Notes: a model not told the origin generated them from the letters alone. Shown: positions 54,204 through 63,400, counted from the first letter of the stretch. The stretch: 64,000 bases of DNA from Kingella denitrificans ATCC 33394 (GCF_000190695.1 NZ_GL870929.1:398102-462101); one strand, 5' to 3'. Numbers and translations are program-made.

Positions 54204-55055
54204 TTATGAATAATGCAATTCGCCTTCAAACACGGTGACGGCGGGGCCGGTCATCCACACGGGTTCGCCTTCTGCCCAACGGATATACAAATCGCCGCCC
54301 GGCAGGCTCACGCGCACGTCTTCGCCGGCGGCCAGTAAGCCCCAGCGCACACCGGACACCACTGCCGCACACGCCCCCGTGCCGCATGCCTGCGTTTCGC
54401 CGGAGCCGCGTTCAAATACGCGCAGGCGGATGTGGTGCGCATCGACAACCTGCATAAAGCCCACATTCACCCGTGCAGGGAAACGCGGATGGTTTTGCAA
54501 TGCCGCGCCCCATTCGGCCACGGGCGCGCTTGCCGTATCCTCCACCAGCATGACCGCATGCGGATTGCCCATGCTCAACAGCGACATTTGCGCGCTGTCC
54601 AATTCGTTCACCACGATATAACTTTTTTCGCCCGCCTGTTCGCCGGAACGCAGCACGAACGGCACGTCTTGCGGCGCGAACTGCGGCTGGCCCATATTGA
54701 CGGTAATCAGGCCGTTGTCGTTCAGGCTCGGTTCGATAATGCCGCGCGCCGTCTCCACGCGGATGGTGCGTTTGTCGGTCAGCCCGTGCTCCGATACGAA
54801 TTTAACGAAGCAGCGCGCGCCGTTGCCGCATTGTTCCACTTCGCCACCGTCGGCATTGAAGATGCGGTAACGGAAATCGACATCCGGGGTGTCGGTTTTT
54901 TCCACCAGCAGCAGTTGGTCGAAGCCGATACCCGTGTGTCGGTCTGCCCATGCTTGGATTTGCGCAGCATCGGGGCGGAAGGTTTGGCGCGTTCCGTCAA
55001 TAACCATGAAGTCGTTGCCCAAACCGTGCATTTTGCTGAATTTCAGTGTTGTCAT
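54204..55055 (-). CDS. dapF: Diaminopimelate epimerase
   Basis: DapF converts LL- to meso-diaminopimelate without a cofactor. Both catalytic cysteines are present, in CGNGARC (about residue 77) and ACGTGACA (about residue 221). The 283-aa length is normal. It acts in the same pathway as DapC at 2.4-3.6 kb. An inside-out DUS pair lies in its leader (55083-55117). Confidence 0.95.
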   Translation of the reverse strand: MTTLKFSKMHGLGNDFMVIDGTRQTFRPDAAQIQAWADRHTGIGFDQLLLVEKTDTPDVDFRYRIFNADGGEVEQCGNGARCFVKFVSEHGLTDKRTIRVETARGIIEPSLNDNGLITVNMGQPQFAPQDVPFVLRSGEQAGEKSYIVVNELDSAQMSLLSMGNPHAVMLVEDTASAPVAEWGAALQNHPRFPARVNVGFMQVVDAHHIRLRVFERGSGETQACGTGACAAVVSGVRWGLLAAGEDVRVSLPGGDLYIRWAEGEPVWMTGPAVTVFEGELHYS

Positions 55056-55082
55056 GATGATTCCTTAATCGGATATAGAGAA

Positions 55083-55117
55083 GTGCAGGCTGCTTTCGAT
55101 GAAAAAGCAGCCTGCAC
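55083..55117. repeat. Inverted DUS pair upstream of dapF
   Basis: GTGCAGGCTGCTTTC and GAAAAAGCAGCCTGCAC face each other with a loop of only a few bases, between the DUF-type membrane gene and dapF. Confidence 0.72.
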
Positions 55118-55128
55118 CCTGTCGCTGT

Positions 55129-55539
55129 TTAACGCGGACGGCCGCGGCGTTTCGGCTGGTGTTTCGCCATTTCCTGATTGGCCGCCTGCTTCGTCATGCG
55201 TTCGCTCAAGCGTTTTTCCGCTTCCTGCACCGAGCAGTTCATGGCCTGGCTGGCGATATACAGCGCATCTTTACGCGCTTTGCCGCCCGTGAAATACATG
55301 CGGCGCAAATCGGCCGGGTGGATTTTGCCTTTTTTCAAATCGATATTGAATTTGGCGGCGCTTTCCAGCAAACGCTTCTGCCGTAAATACAGCGTGCCGG
55401 TCGCCCCCGCCACAATCGCCGCCACGGCCACTACGCCGATAATGGCGGCCAGCCACCATGCCGCGCCGAACAAATAGGCAATCACGGCAATTACCGAGGC
55501 CATTATCAGCCAAATCAAAACCACGCGTTTTTTATCCAT
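55129..55539 (-). CDS. Hypothetical membrane-anchored protein with basic tail
   Basis: The 136-aa product has two close hydrophobic segments (about residues 6-24 and 28-50), then a cytosolic helical region (LRRMYFTGGKARKDALYIAS) and a basic end, KRRGRPR. The start at MDKKRVV follows AAGGAAAC. It is downstream of holA on the same strand. No family recognised. Confidence 0.62.
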   Translation of the reverse strand: MDKKRVVLIWLIMASVIAVIAYLFGAAWWLAAIIGVVAVAAIVAGATGTLYLRQKRLLESAAKFNIDLKKGKIHPADLRRMYFTGGKARKDALYIASQAMNCSVQEAEKRLSERMTKQAANQEMAKHQPKRRGRPR

Positions 55540-55566
55540 TGTGTTTCCTTGTAAAAAATCAAACAA

Positions 55567-56574
55567 TTAATCTGTCCGGCTCAAACGCATCAGCAGATGG
55601 CGCAGGCCGTCCCACGCATTGCCGTCTTCCGCGCCTTTGATTTGCCGGTCAATTTTGGCGCATTCTTGCAGCAATTCCAACCACTGCCCCGCCGAAAACC
55701 GATAAGCAGCCTGCGCCGCATATTGTGCCTTATCGCCCCACAGGCGCAGCTCGTTGCGCACCTGCGTCACTGTTTTGCCCTGCCGCAATGCTGCCGCCAA
55801 ACGAATCATCGTGCGGATGTCTTCCGCCACCGACCACAGCATTAACACGGGTTCGTCGCCTTCGGCCTGCAAGCCGTCCAGCAAACGCGCCACCCGCGCC
55901 ATATCGCCCGCCATCCACGCGGAGGACAGCTGGAACACGTCAAACCGCGCCACTTGCGCAATCGCCTGTTCGATATCGGCCGTTTGCAGCAGATGCCCGG
56001 CTTCATACAGCAGCGATAATTTGTCAATTTCTTGTTTGGCGGCCAGCAGGTTGCCTTCCACACGCTCGGCAAACAGCGTCAGCGCGTCGCTTTCAATGTC
56101 CAATCGGTGCTGCCGCAGGCGTTCGCGTATCCATGCAGGCAGCGCATGCCCCGTAACCGGCTGCGCTTCGACCACAGCGCCCAATCGGGAAAACGCGCCG
56201 AACCATTTGCTTTGCTGCTGCGCTTTGTCGAGCTTGGGCAACACCAGCACCAACACCATGGCATCGGGCAGGCGTTCTGCCAGTTCGCACAACGCATCGC
56301 CGCCGTTTTTGCCGGGCTTGCCGGAAGGAATGTGGATTTCCAACCATTTCTGCTCGGAAAACAAGCCCATGCTCTGCGTTTCCGCCAGCACGGCGTTCCA
56401 GTCGAAATGGCTGCCTTCCACCGTATAAACGGTGCGCTGCCGATAACCCTGCTGCTGGCCGGCGGCACGGAGCATATCAACCGCTTCGATGCGCAGCAAT
56501 TCTTCGTCGCCGTGAATCAGATAGGATTTTTGCAGCGGCGCGTGCAGGCTTTGCGCCAGTTGGCTATTGTTCAT
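55567..56574 (-). CDS. holA: DNA polymerase III subunit delta
   Basis: HolA is the clamp-loader subunit that opens the beta clamp. The 335-aa protein has SYLIHGDEELLRIEA at the N-terminus and EGNLLAAKQEIDKLSLLY in the middle domain, typical of delta. lptE lies 12 bases upstream, the widespread lptE-holA pairing. Confidence 0.92.
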   Translation of the reverse strand: MNNSQLAQSLHAPLQKSYLIHGDEELLRIEAVDMLRAAGQQQGYRQRTVYTVEGSHFDWNAVLAETQSMGLFSEQKWLEIHIPSGKPGKNGGDALCELAERLPDAMVLVLVLPKLDKAQQQSKWFGAFSRLGAVVEAQPVTGHALPAWIRERLRQHRLDIESDALTLFAERVEGNLLAAKQEIDKLSLLYEAGHLLQTADIEQAIAQVARFDVFQLSSAWMAGDMARVARLLDGLQAEGDEPVLMLWSVAEDIRTMIRLAAALRQGKTVTQVRNELRLWGDKAQYAAQAAYRFSAGQWLELLQECAKIDRQIKGAEDGNAWDGLRHLLMRLSRTD

Positions 56575-56586
56575 ACGCGTAACAGA

Positions 56587-57057
56587 TTATTCTTTGGGCA
56601 AAAATGCCAAACGCCGCACGATTTGCGCTGCCGCATCTTGGCGCATTTCCTGCCACAGCAGGGCTTCTTCGTGTTCCTTGCCCAAAATGGTTTCGTCGCG
56701 GTAACTCATGCTGCGGCGCACGTCCACCTGTATGGGCGCGCCCCACGCTTTGCCGCGGCGGTATGCCTGCGCCGATACGCGCAGCGAATAGAGGTATTCG
56801 TTCAATTTCGCGCCGCGCGTGATGGTGTAAATATCGCGTTTTTCCGCCACGTCCAGCACGCGGATTTCGGCATCGGCATCGCGGTGCAGGCTGCCTTTGG
56901 CACGAAGCAGCGCGGTTTGCAAATCAGCGTCGAGCTGCGCCCCGCTCACGCGCCATTGCGTTGCGGGCAGCGTGTCCTGCGGCAGGTTTCCCTTCAAATG
57001 GAAGCCGCAGCCGCCCAGCGCAGCCGCCAAAATGACGGCGGTTATTTTTGCATTCAT
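56587..57057 (-). CDS. lptE: LPS-assembly lipoprotein LptE
   Basis: LptE plugs the LptD barrel for lipooligosaccharide export to the surface. The 156-aa product has the lipobox LGGC (cysteine 17) followed by GFHLKGNLP, the family signature. The start giving MNAKITAVIL is chosen; an in-frame ATG 12 codons upstream would spoil the signal. One DUS is read as GSLHR. It leads holA. Confidence 0.92.
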   Translation of the reverse strand: MNAKITAVILAAALGGCGFHLKGNLPQDTLPATQWRVSGAQLDADLQTALLRAKGSLHRDADAEIRVLDVAEKRDIYTITRGAKLNEYLYSLRVSAQAYRRGKAWGAPIQVDVRRSMSYRDETILGKEHEEALLWQEMRQDAAAQIVRRLAFLPKE

Positions 57058-57359
57058 ATTGCTTATCCGTTGCCAATTCCGTTCACGCGCCACATTATAG
57101 CTGGCAAGTTAAAAAAAGTAAAAATCCAGCGCCTGCCCGTGTGTGCGGCACGGCGGCAAAGCTGCTAAAATAGGCGTTTTAGCTTCGCAGAAACTCCGTT
57201 TTCCTGCCGCAAAAGCAGCCTGCACCCCAAAGCCATAGCTTTGGCCGATGCAGCGCCATGCTGTTTTATTTTCCGGCCCTTGTTGCCCAACACTCAATAT
57301 AAACACAACACAAAAGCAGCCTGCACTTTCTGCCAACCCCACTCCCACCAACACATCCC

Positions 57360-60300
57360 ATGAACTACCCCATCCCCCCCGCAAAACAAAAAACCGTTTG
57401 GTCCTCCCTTTCCGCCGGCAGCCTGCCGCTGGTGCTGTCGCAGAACCTGCCGCAGGGCACGCCCAAAATCGTGCTCACCGCCGACAGCGAAACCGCCCTG
57501 CGCCTGCAAACCGCGTGGCAATTCTTCCGCCCGCAGGACAACGCGCTGTTCCTGCCCGATTGGGAAACGCTGCCTTACGAGCGTTTTTCGCCACATCAGG
57601 ATTTGGTGTCCGAGCGGCTGTCGGTGTTGTGGCAGCTGAAAAACGGCGCGGCGGACGTGCTGTTCGCGCCCGTGTCCACCGCCATGCAGCGGCTTGCGCC
57701 GCCGTCTTTCCTGATGGGGCGCACGTTTTGGCTGAAAACGGGGCAGACGTTGGATTTGGACAAACTGCGCGAAAACCTGGTGGAAGCGGGTTATGCCGCT
57801 GTGTCCAACGTGGTGGCGGCGGGCGAATTTGCCGTGCGCGGCGGGATTGTAGACCTGTTCCCCATGGGCGCGGATTTGCCCTACCGCATTGATTTGTTTG
57901 ACAATGAAATCGACAGCATCAAAACCTTCGATCCCGACACGCAGCGCACGCTCGCACCCGTGTCCGAAATCCGCCTGCTGCCCGCGCACGAGTTCCCCAC
58001 CGATGCGGACGCGCAGAAAATCTTCCGCAACCGTTTCCGCGAAGAAATCCCAAGCAACCCGAACGAGGCGACCGTGTACCAAGCCGTGGGCAAGGGGCAG
58101 TTCGGCGCGGGCGTGGAATATTACCTGCCGCTGTTTTTTGAAGACGGTTGCGCCGATTTATTTGATTATATTGGGGAAAACGCGATTATCGTCTGCACGG
58201 ACGATGTGCACGCCCGCGCGCACCGTTTTTGGGACGAGGTGAAATCGCGGCACGCGATGGCGCAAGGCGACCCGAGCTATCCGCCGCTGCCGCCGCAGTC
58301 GCTGTATCTGCTGCCCGACCAATTTGCAGGCTGCCTGAAACGCTATCCGCAGGTGTGGACGCAGGCGGATGCGGAGAGCGGACTGCCGGACGTGGCCGTG
58401 AACCGCCAATCGGACGAGCCTTTGGCGGCGTTGGCGCGCTTTCAGGCTGCCTTCGGCGGCAAAATCCTGCTGTGCGCGGAAAGCGCGGGGCGGCGCGAAA
58501 CGATGACGGGCTTTTTGAAGCAGCACGGCTTTGACGTGAAACCCGTGTCGAGCTGGGCGGAATTTTTGTCGGATAAATTTTCAGGCAGCCTGAAAGCCAA
58601 CAGCGTGGCGCTGGCCGTTGCGCCGTTGTCGCAGGGGTTTGTGCTGGGCGAAAGCAGCCTGCACACCGAAGGGTTACCTGAAAATGCTGCGGATAAACTT
58701 TCAGGTAGCCCCAACGCCGAAAGCAGCCTGCACTCTTTAATCGGGCAGCAACCCGCCCCCTCCCCCGAGGGGGAGGGCTGGGGAGAGGGCAACACGTCCG
58801 CGCCCCAAACCGAAATTTCTGCCGCCGCAGCAAGCCCTCTCCCTAACCCTCTCCCGCAGGAGAGGGGACAAAGTGCCGCAGCTTCAACGATTTCAGGCAG
58901 CCTGCACGCCGAAGGGCTACCTGAAAATGCTGCGAATGAATTTTTGCTTCGCAGAAACTCGCTTTGCTCGTTTTCAGGTAGCCCGAACGCCGAAAGCAGC
59001 CTGCACCTTGCCGTCATCACCGAATCCGAGCTGTATCAATACGTTGCCCGTTCGCGCGTCCACAGCCGCCGCAAGAAGCACGCCGCCGTGTCGGACGGCA
59101 GCCTGCGCGATTTGGCGGAAATCAGCATCGGCGACCCCGTGGTGCACGAAGAACACGGCATCGGGCGGTATCGCGGGCTGGTGCTGATGGGCGAAGACGA
59201 AATGCTGCAACTGGAATATGCGGGCGATGCGCAGCTCTATATCCCTGTTTCGCAACTGCATTTAATCAGCCGCTACTCCGGCCAGGCGCATGAAAACGTC
59301 GCCCTGCACAAGCTCGGCAGCGGCGCGTGGAACAAGGCGAAGCGCAAAGCCGCCGAAAAGGCGCGCGACACCGCCGCCGAGTTGCTCAACCTCTACGCCC
59401 AACGCGCCGCCCAATCGGGACACAAGTTTGAAATCAACGAGTTGGACTATCAGGCGTTTGCCGACGGCTTCGGCTATGAAGAAACCGAAGACCAGGCCGC
59501 CGCCATCGCCGCCGTAATTAAAGATTTGACGCAGGCGAAGCCGATGGACCGCCTCGTGTGCGGCGATGTCGGTTTCGGCAAAACCGAAGTCGCCCTGCGC
59601 GCCGCGTTTGTGGCGGTGATGGGCGGCAAACAGGTTGCCGTACTCGCTCCGACTACGCTTCTGGTCGAGCAGCACGCGCAAAATTTCGCCGACCGCTTCG
59701 CCGATTTCCCCGTGAAAGTTGCCAGCCTTTCGCGTTTCAACAACAGCAAAGCCACCAAAGCCGCGCTGGAAGGCATGGCGGACGGCACGGTCGACATCGT
59801 TATCGGCACGCACAAATTGGTGCAGGACGACATCAAATTCAAAAACTTAGGGCTGGTCATCATCGATGAAGAACACCGCTTCGGCGTGCGCCAGAAAGAG
59901 CAACTCAAACGCCTGCGCGCCAATGTCGATGTCCTCACCATGACCGCCACGCCGATTCCGCGCACCCTCAGCATGGCACTCGAAGGTCTGCGCGACTTCT
60001 CGCTGATTACCACCGCGCCCAGCCGCCGCCTCGCGGTAAAAACCTTTGTCAAACCCTTCAGCGAAGGCAGCGTGCGCGAAGCCGTGTTGCGCGAACTCAA
60101 ACGCGGCGGACAGGTATTTTTCCTGCACAATGAAGTGGATACCATCGAGAACATGCGCGAGCGGCTGGAAACCCTGCTGCCCGAAGCCCGCATCGGCGTG
60201 GCGCACGGACAACTGCGCGAACGCGAGTTGGAACAAGTGATGCGCGACTTTTTGCAGCAAAGATTCAACGTGTTGCTCTGTTCCACCATCATCGAAACCG

Positions 60301-61136
60301 GCATCGACATCCCCAACGCCAACACCATCATCATCAACCGCGCCGACAAATTCGGACTGGCGCAGCTGCACCAGCTTCGCGGGCGCGTCGGCCGCAGCCA
60401 CCACCAAGCCTACGCCTACTTGCTCACGCCCGAATACATCACCAAAGACGCAGAAAAACGCCTCGACGCCATCGCGGCGGCAGACGAACTCGGCGCAGGT
60501 TTCACCCTCGCCATGCAGGATTTGGAAATCCGCGGCGCAGGCGAAATCCTCGGCGAAGGACAATCCGGCGAAATGATACAGGTCGGCTTCACGCTCTACA
60601 CCGAAATGCTCAAACAAGCCGTGCGCGACCTCAAAAAAGGCCGCCAGCCCGACCTCGACGCACCGCTGGGCATCACCACCGAAATCAAACTGCACAGCCC
60701 CGCCCTGCTGCCTGAAAGCTACTGCCCCGACATCCATGAGCGGCTGGTGCTCTACAAACGCCTCGCCGTCTGCGAAACCGTGCAGCAAATCAACGCGATA
60801 CACGAAGAACTGGTCGACCGCTTCGGCCTGCCCGAACAACCCGTCAAAACCCTCATCGAAAGCCACCACCTGCGGCTTGCCGCAAAAGAATTGGGCATAG
60901 ACGCCATCGACGCGACCAGCGAAGCCGTAACCGTTACCTTCGGCAAACACCACCAAATCGACCCGACAGAAATCATCCTGCTGATTCAGAGCGATAGAAA
61001 CTATCGGCTGGCAGGGGCGGATAAGTTGAAGTTTACGGCTCAGATGGAGGATGTGGAGACGAGGATTAAGACGGTGAAGAGTGTGTTGCGGAGGTTGAAG
61101 GCGGGGGTAGTAACAAGAGGGGAAGAGGCTGGCTGA
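57360..61136 (+). CDS. mfd: Transcription-repair coupling factor Mfd with a repeat-built insertion
   Basis: Mfd displaces stalled RNA polymerase and recruits UvrA. The 1258-aa protein has the UvrB-like N-terminal region, the RNA-polymerase-interaction region (IGDPVVHEEHGIGRYRGL), Walker A GDVGFGKTEVALRAAF, IIDEEHRFGV, TATPIPRTL and RGRVGRSHHQAYAYLL. Residues about 431-549 are an in-frame insertion between GFVLGE and LAVITESELY, made of DUS copies, Eikenella-type pairs and a PLPQERG-type repeat. Without it the length (about 1139) is normal. The last 130 bases use AGG/GAG/GTG codons unlike the rest. A C7 run lies in codons 5-7. Confidence 0.93.
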   Translation: MNYPIPPAKQKTVWSSLSAGSLPLVLSQNLPQGTPKIVLTADSETALRLQTAWQFFRPQDNALFLPDWETLPYERFSPHQDLVSERLSVLWQLKNGAADVLFAPVSTAMQRLAPPSFLMGRTFWLKTGQTLDLDKLRENLVEAGYAAVSNVVAAGEFAVRGGIVDLFPMGADLPYRIDLFDNEIDSIKTFDPDTQRTLAPVSEIRLLPAHEFPTDADAQKIFRNRFREEIPSNPNEATVYQAVGKGQFGAGVEYYLPLFFEDGCADLFDYIGENAIIVCTDDVHARAHRFWDEVKSRHAMAQGDPSYPPLPPQSLYLLPDQFAGCLKRYPQVWTQADAESGLPDVAVNRQSDEPLAALARFQAAFGGKILLCAESAGRRETMTGFLKQHGFDVKPVSSWAEFLSDKFSGSLKANSVALAVAPLSQGFVLGESSLHTEGLPENAADKLSGSPNAESSLHSLIGQQPAPSPEGEGWGEGNTSAPQTEISAAAASPLPNPLPQERGQSAAASTISGSLHAEGLPENAANEFLLRRNSLCSFSGSPNAESSLHLAVITESELYQYVARSRVHSRRKKHAAVSDGSLRDLAEISIGDPVVHEEHGIGRYRGLVLMGEDEMLQLEYAGDAQLYIPVSQLHLISRYSGQAHENVALHKLGSGAWNKAKRKAAEKARDTAAELLNLYAQRAAQSGHKFEINELDYQAFADGFGYEETEDQAAAIAAVIKDLTQAKPMDRLVCGDVGFGKTEVALRAAFVAVMGGKQVAVLAPTTLLVEQHAQNFADRFADFPVKVASLSRFNNSKATKAALEGMADGTVDIVIGTHKLVQDDIKFKNLGLVIIDEEHRFGVRQKEQLKRLRANVDVLTMTATPIPRTLSMALEGLRDFSLITTAPSRRLAVKTFVKPFSEGSVREAVLRELKRGGQVFFLHNEVDTIENMRERLETLLPEARIGVAHGQLRERELEQVMRDFLQQRFNVLLCSTIIETGIDIPNANTIIINRADKFGLAQLHQLRGRVGRSHHQAYAYLLTPEYITKDAEKRLDAIAAADELGAGFTLAMQDLEIRGAGEILGEGQSGEMIQVGFTLYTEMLKQAVRDLKKGRQPDLDAPLGITTEIKLHSPALLPESYCPDIHERLVLYKRLAVCETVQQINAIHEELVDRFGLPEQPVKTLIESHHLRLAAKELGIDAIDATSEAVTVTFGKHHQIDPTEIILLIQSDRNYRLAGADKLKFTAQMEDVETRIKTVKSVLRRLKAGVVTRGEEAG
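58651..59006 (+). repeat. Composite repeat insertion within mfd
   Basis: The segment begins and ends with the direct repeat GAAAGCAGCCTGCAC. Inside are an Eikenella-type DUS pair (about 58672-58711), a GAGGGG/CCCTCTC inverted repeat with the SPLPNPLPQERG reading (58757-58870), a hybrid DUS, and a second Eikenella-type pair (58914-58984). The whole stays in frame. Confidence 0.8.
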
Positions 61137-61173
61137 AAGGGTGCAGGCTGCTTTTTAAGGCGCTGAAACAGCA

Positions 61174-61245
61174 AAAGGAGTGTAAGGAATGATTATCCCT
61201 TTCTCGACATATTCCGATTTATGATAATAATCATACAGTTTCAAA
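61174..61245 (-). pseudogene. Fragment of an Imm35-like gene
   Basis: The segment closely repeats the 3-prime end of the Imm35-like gene at 63481-63825: read on the minus strand it gives HKSEYVEKGIIIPY after a frameshift, compared with HKSDYIEKGIIIPY in the intact gene. The 5-prime part is missing. It is a remnant of a second copy. Confidence 0.65.
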
Positions 61246-61313
61246 TAAATTAATGGTCTTATTGGGTCTTAATCCAACCTACGCAGGCTAACAAAGTTAA
61301 ATGAGGGATAATT

Positions 61314-61949
61314 ATGAAAGGAATACACATTTTATTCTCGATACTGTTTTTATTTTGGTTATTTGTATTTTGTCTAATAATATATATATACATATTTGCT
61401 CCAGAATCAACAAGAGAAGATGAAAAACGTAGAGCCATTGCGCGCCTCTCTTTAAAGCATAATGAACAAAATCGCTCATTTAACCCTATTGCAGAACCAA
61501 TACGCCCTACATCTTTTCAACTTAAAAGTACCGGTTTTAAAGAAGTACAGGAATCTTATATAAAAGGATTTGGATATAGAATAAAAGTCATTGATAATAA
61601 AGGATATTGTTACTATATTAGTAGCAAATATAATTATCTACAATCTTGGGTATCGGCCGCATATGATGCAAAAGATAATCCTTATGGTCAAGTTACCAAT
61701 ATTTTAAAGCTGGAATATGTTTATGCACAAATTCAAGAACCAAGTGGACTAGCTCCCTTTAATCTTGTTAATAAAGTGGAGGAACAATATAAATTACTTA
61801 CACAAGGATCGAAAATAGACCGTTGCAATAGGGCGCCTCTTGTTAGCTTGATTTCAATTAAATTTCGATTGAATAATGTGCCTTATGAATTTCAGGCCAG
61901 TCATCAGGAAATGCAAAAATTATCGCAACATACGATTTATATTTTTTGA
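61314..61949 (+). CDS. Membrane-anchored hypothetical protein
   Basis: The 211-aa product has one strong N-terminal transmembrane segment (about residues 7-30), then a charged stretch and a globular part with GYRIKVIDNKGYCYYISSKY. It is AT-rich, lacks DUS and lies in a region unlike the core genes to its left, which suggests transfer. It is followed at 24 bases by another membrane-protein gene. No family recognised. Confidence 0.6.
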   Translation: MKGIHILFSILFLFWLFVFCLIIYIYIFAPESTREDEKRRAIARLSLKHNEQNRSFNPIAEPIRPTSFQLKSTGFKEVQESYIKGFGYRIKVIDNKGYCYYISSKYNYLQSWVSAAYDAKDNPYGQVTNILKLEYVYAQIQEPSGLAPFNLVNKVEEQYKLLTQGSKIDRCNRAPLVSLISIKFRLNNVPYEFQASHQEMQKLSQHTIYIF

Positions 61950-61973
61950 AACTTTAAGTGAAGGAAAATAATT

Positions 61974-62612
61974 ATGCTGCTCAATCTTATTTTCTGTTTA
62001 TTTTTATTTGGTGTGTATTTCATTGTTTTGCGGATTGAATTTTCTCTTAGAAAGAAAATAAAATTTTTTCTGAAATTTAAATGGGTTTCGGCATTGGGTT
62101 TGTTGATGGTATTTGTTGCTCCATTCTTGTTTATTTTTTCGGTAAAAAATTCGGTTATCGCAGCAAATTTCTTTCAAAATATGTATGAACTGTTTTTTCA
62201 GAATTTGTTTTTAGGTTTTGAACGTATTTTAAGAAAATACCAGCAATCATCAGGAGATATAGAGAGAGTTGAACTGCTTAGAGCTGCTATGGGATACACT
62301 ATATTTTATAGCCTGTTTGTTTTTCGGGAAATGTTGTTTTCCGCCATTTTCTTTTATAAGGATCTGACACTGGAAATAAAAGATCCTGTTACCGGATCCC
62401 ATGGAAAGAAGTTTCTTCTTACTTTATTGCTTTTCTTTGTGGCATATACATTATTCACTGGCGATTATTCTTCTTCATGTGGTCGAGCGAGCATTTGTTT
62501 TGGGGGAAATATCAGTTATGGATCGCTTGTACTAGAATATTCATTTGATATATTTTTGATTTTTTGTACTTTTTCTTTGTATCTAGCGCAATGCATGTGC
62601 AATAGAACTTAA
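61974..62612 (+). CDS. Multi-pass hypothetical membrane protein
   Basis: The 212-aa product has about five hydrophobic segments and a loop YSSSCGRASICFGGNISYG near residue 165 with two cysteines. AAGGAAAA precedes the ATG. It is probably co-transcribed with the gene before it. AT-rich, no DUS, no family recognised. Confidence 0.58.
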   Translation: MLLNLIFCLFLFGVYFIVLRIEFSLRKKIKFFLKFKWVSALGLLMVFVAPFLFIFSVKNSVIAANFFQNMYELFFQNLFLGFERILRKYQQSSGDIERVELLRAAMGYTIFYSLFVFREMLFSAIFFYKDLTLEIKDPVTGSHGKKFLLTLLLFFVAYTLFTGDYSSSCGRASICFGGNISYGSLVLEYSFDIFLIFCTFSLYLAQCMCNRT

Positions 62613-62632
62613 ACCATAGGAGACTTGTTAAA

Positions 62633-62796
62633 TGAGTAATTTAATTACCTCATATATTATTAACAATAACGATTGGTAGATTTTGCATAAACAATTTATC
62701 ACCAACGGCGTGCCTGCATATCGATAGGCTAAGTGGCAAACCCAACGTTTCGGATAATTTGACGATAATGACATCATGGTGGATTTTTTATTTTAA
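62633..62796 (+). pseudogene. Short decayed gene with three in-frame stops
   Basis: AGGAG lies nine bases before an ATG that opens MSNLITSYIINNNDW and then meets TAG. The same frame continues as ILHKQFITNGVPAYR, TAG, AKWQTQRFG, TAA, FDDNDIMVDFLF, TAA. The final stop is inside a Correia-type end. The continuous sense between stops indicates a recently broken gene. Its family is unknown. Confidence 0.55.
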
Positions 62797-62807
62797 TCCG
62801 CCCTATT
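62786..62807. mobile_element. Correia-type terminal remnant
   Basis: TTTTTATTTTAATCCGCCCTAT resembles the right end ATTTTAATCCACTATA with two changes and one extra base. The 62613-62977 gap otherwise holds only the pseudogene and the nested palindrome. Confidence 0.45.
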
Positions 62808-62860
62808 TTGGTCGAAGTCCGGCTTAATCTTCCCACCGAAAGGCAAAAAGGCAGTAAGCG

Positions 62861-62927
62861 TAGGTTAGGTCGAAACCCAACTAAACCAACACATCTCTTG
62901 AAATGTTGGGTTTATCAACCTAACCTA
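62861..62927. repeat. Nested-palindrome repeat element
   Basis: The outer arms are TAGGTTAGGT and ACCTAACCTA. Inside them AAACCCAAC pairs with GTTGGGTTT around CACATCTCTTGAAAT. It looks like a small REP- or MITE-type unit. Half of a related unit (CCAACCTACG) is at about 61273. Confidence 0.6.
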
Positions 62928-62977
62928 AGGCTGCTGGATGGGCTAGTAGCTCTGATAGCGATGTAATTTTTAAAAAT

Positions 62978-63400
62978 ATGGATAGTGTTATGTATATCAC
63001 TAATTTTCTTAATGATGGTTATTATCCAACTAGCGAGCTTTTGTTTTCTAGAAAATATGTTCCTTGTATTTGCAGGATAGATAATGATTTATTTGAGATA
63101 GTTTTTACTTTAGACAGGCTGGAAAATCTAAAGCTAATCGTTAAGGATTTTAATATCAAGATACTTGGCCAGTATGCCGCCATTGCTGTTGGAGGAGTGT
63201 GGAAAATAGAGCGTGAAGCACTAATAACATTAAGATTTGATCCACTGGATAGCCAAAAAATAGAAATTATTGACTTGGCCTTTTTTGATTTATTTGCAGG
63301 ATGGTTTTGGGCTATTAAAGATGGGGAATTTACAGAAGACTATGTGGGGAAAGATGATGAGGAGTTGTTAAATGCTGCTGTCTATCCTTTGCAAGAATAG
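62978..63400 (+). CDS. Hypothetical cytoplasmic protein
   Basis: The 140-aa product (MDSVMYITNFLNDGYYP; a Met at residue 5 is an alternative start) is acidic and AT-rich with no signal peptide. It contains LRFDPLDSQKIEIIDLAFFD and an acidic end. The size and neighbourhood suit an immunity-type protein, but no family is recognised. Confidence 0.5.
   Translation: MDSVMYITNFLNDGYYPTSELLFSRKYVPCICRIDNDLFEIVFTLDRLENLKLIVKDFNIKILGQYAAIAVGGVWKIEREALITLRFDPLDSQKIEIIDLAFFDLFAGWFWAIKDGEFTEDYVGKDDEELLNAAVYPLQE

Noticed and set aside
57374..57380. C7 run in the first codons of mfd as a phase-variable tract
   Set aside because: Seven C in a core gene is at the low end for slippage, and nothing else suggests switching.
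58757..58870. GC-rich palindrome in mfd as an origin or regulatory structure
   Set aside because: The SPLPNPLPQERG-type repeat is widespread in proteobacteria and is in frame here, so it is treated as part of the coding insertion.
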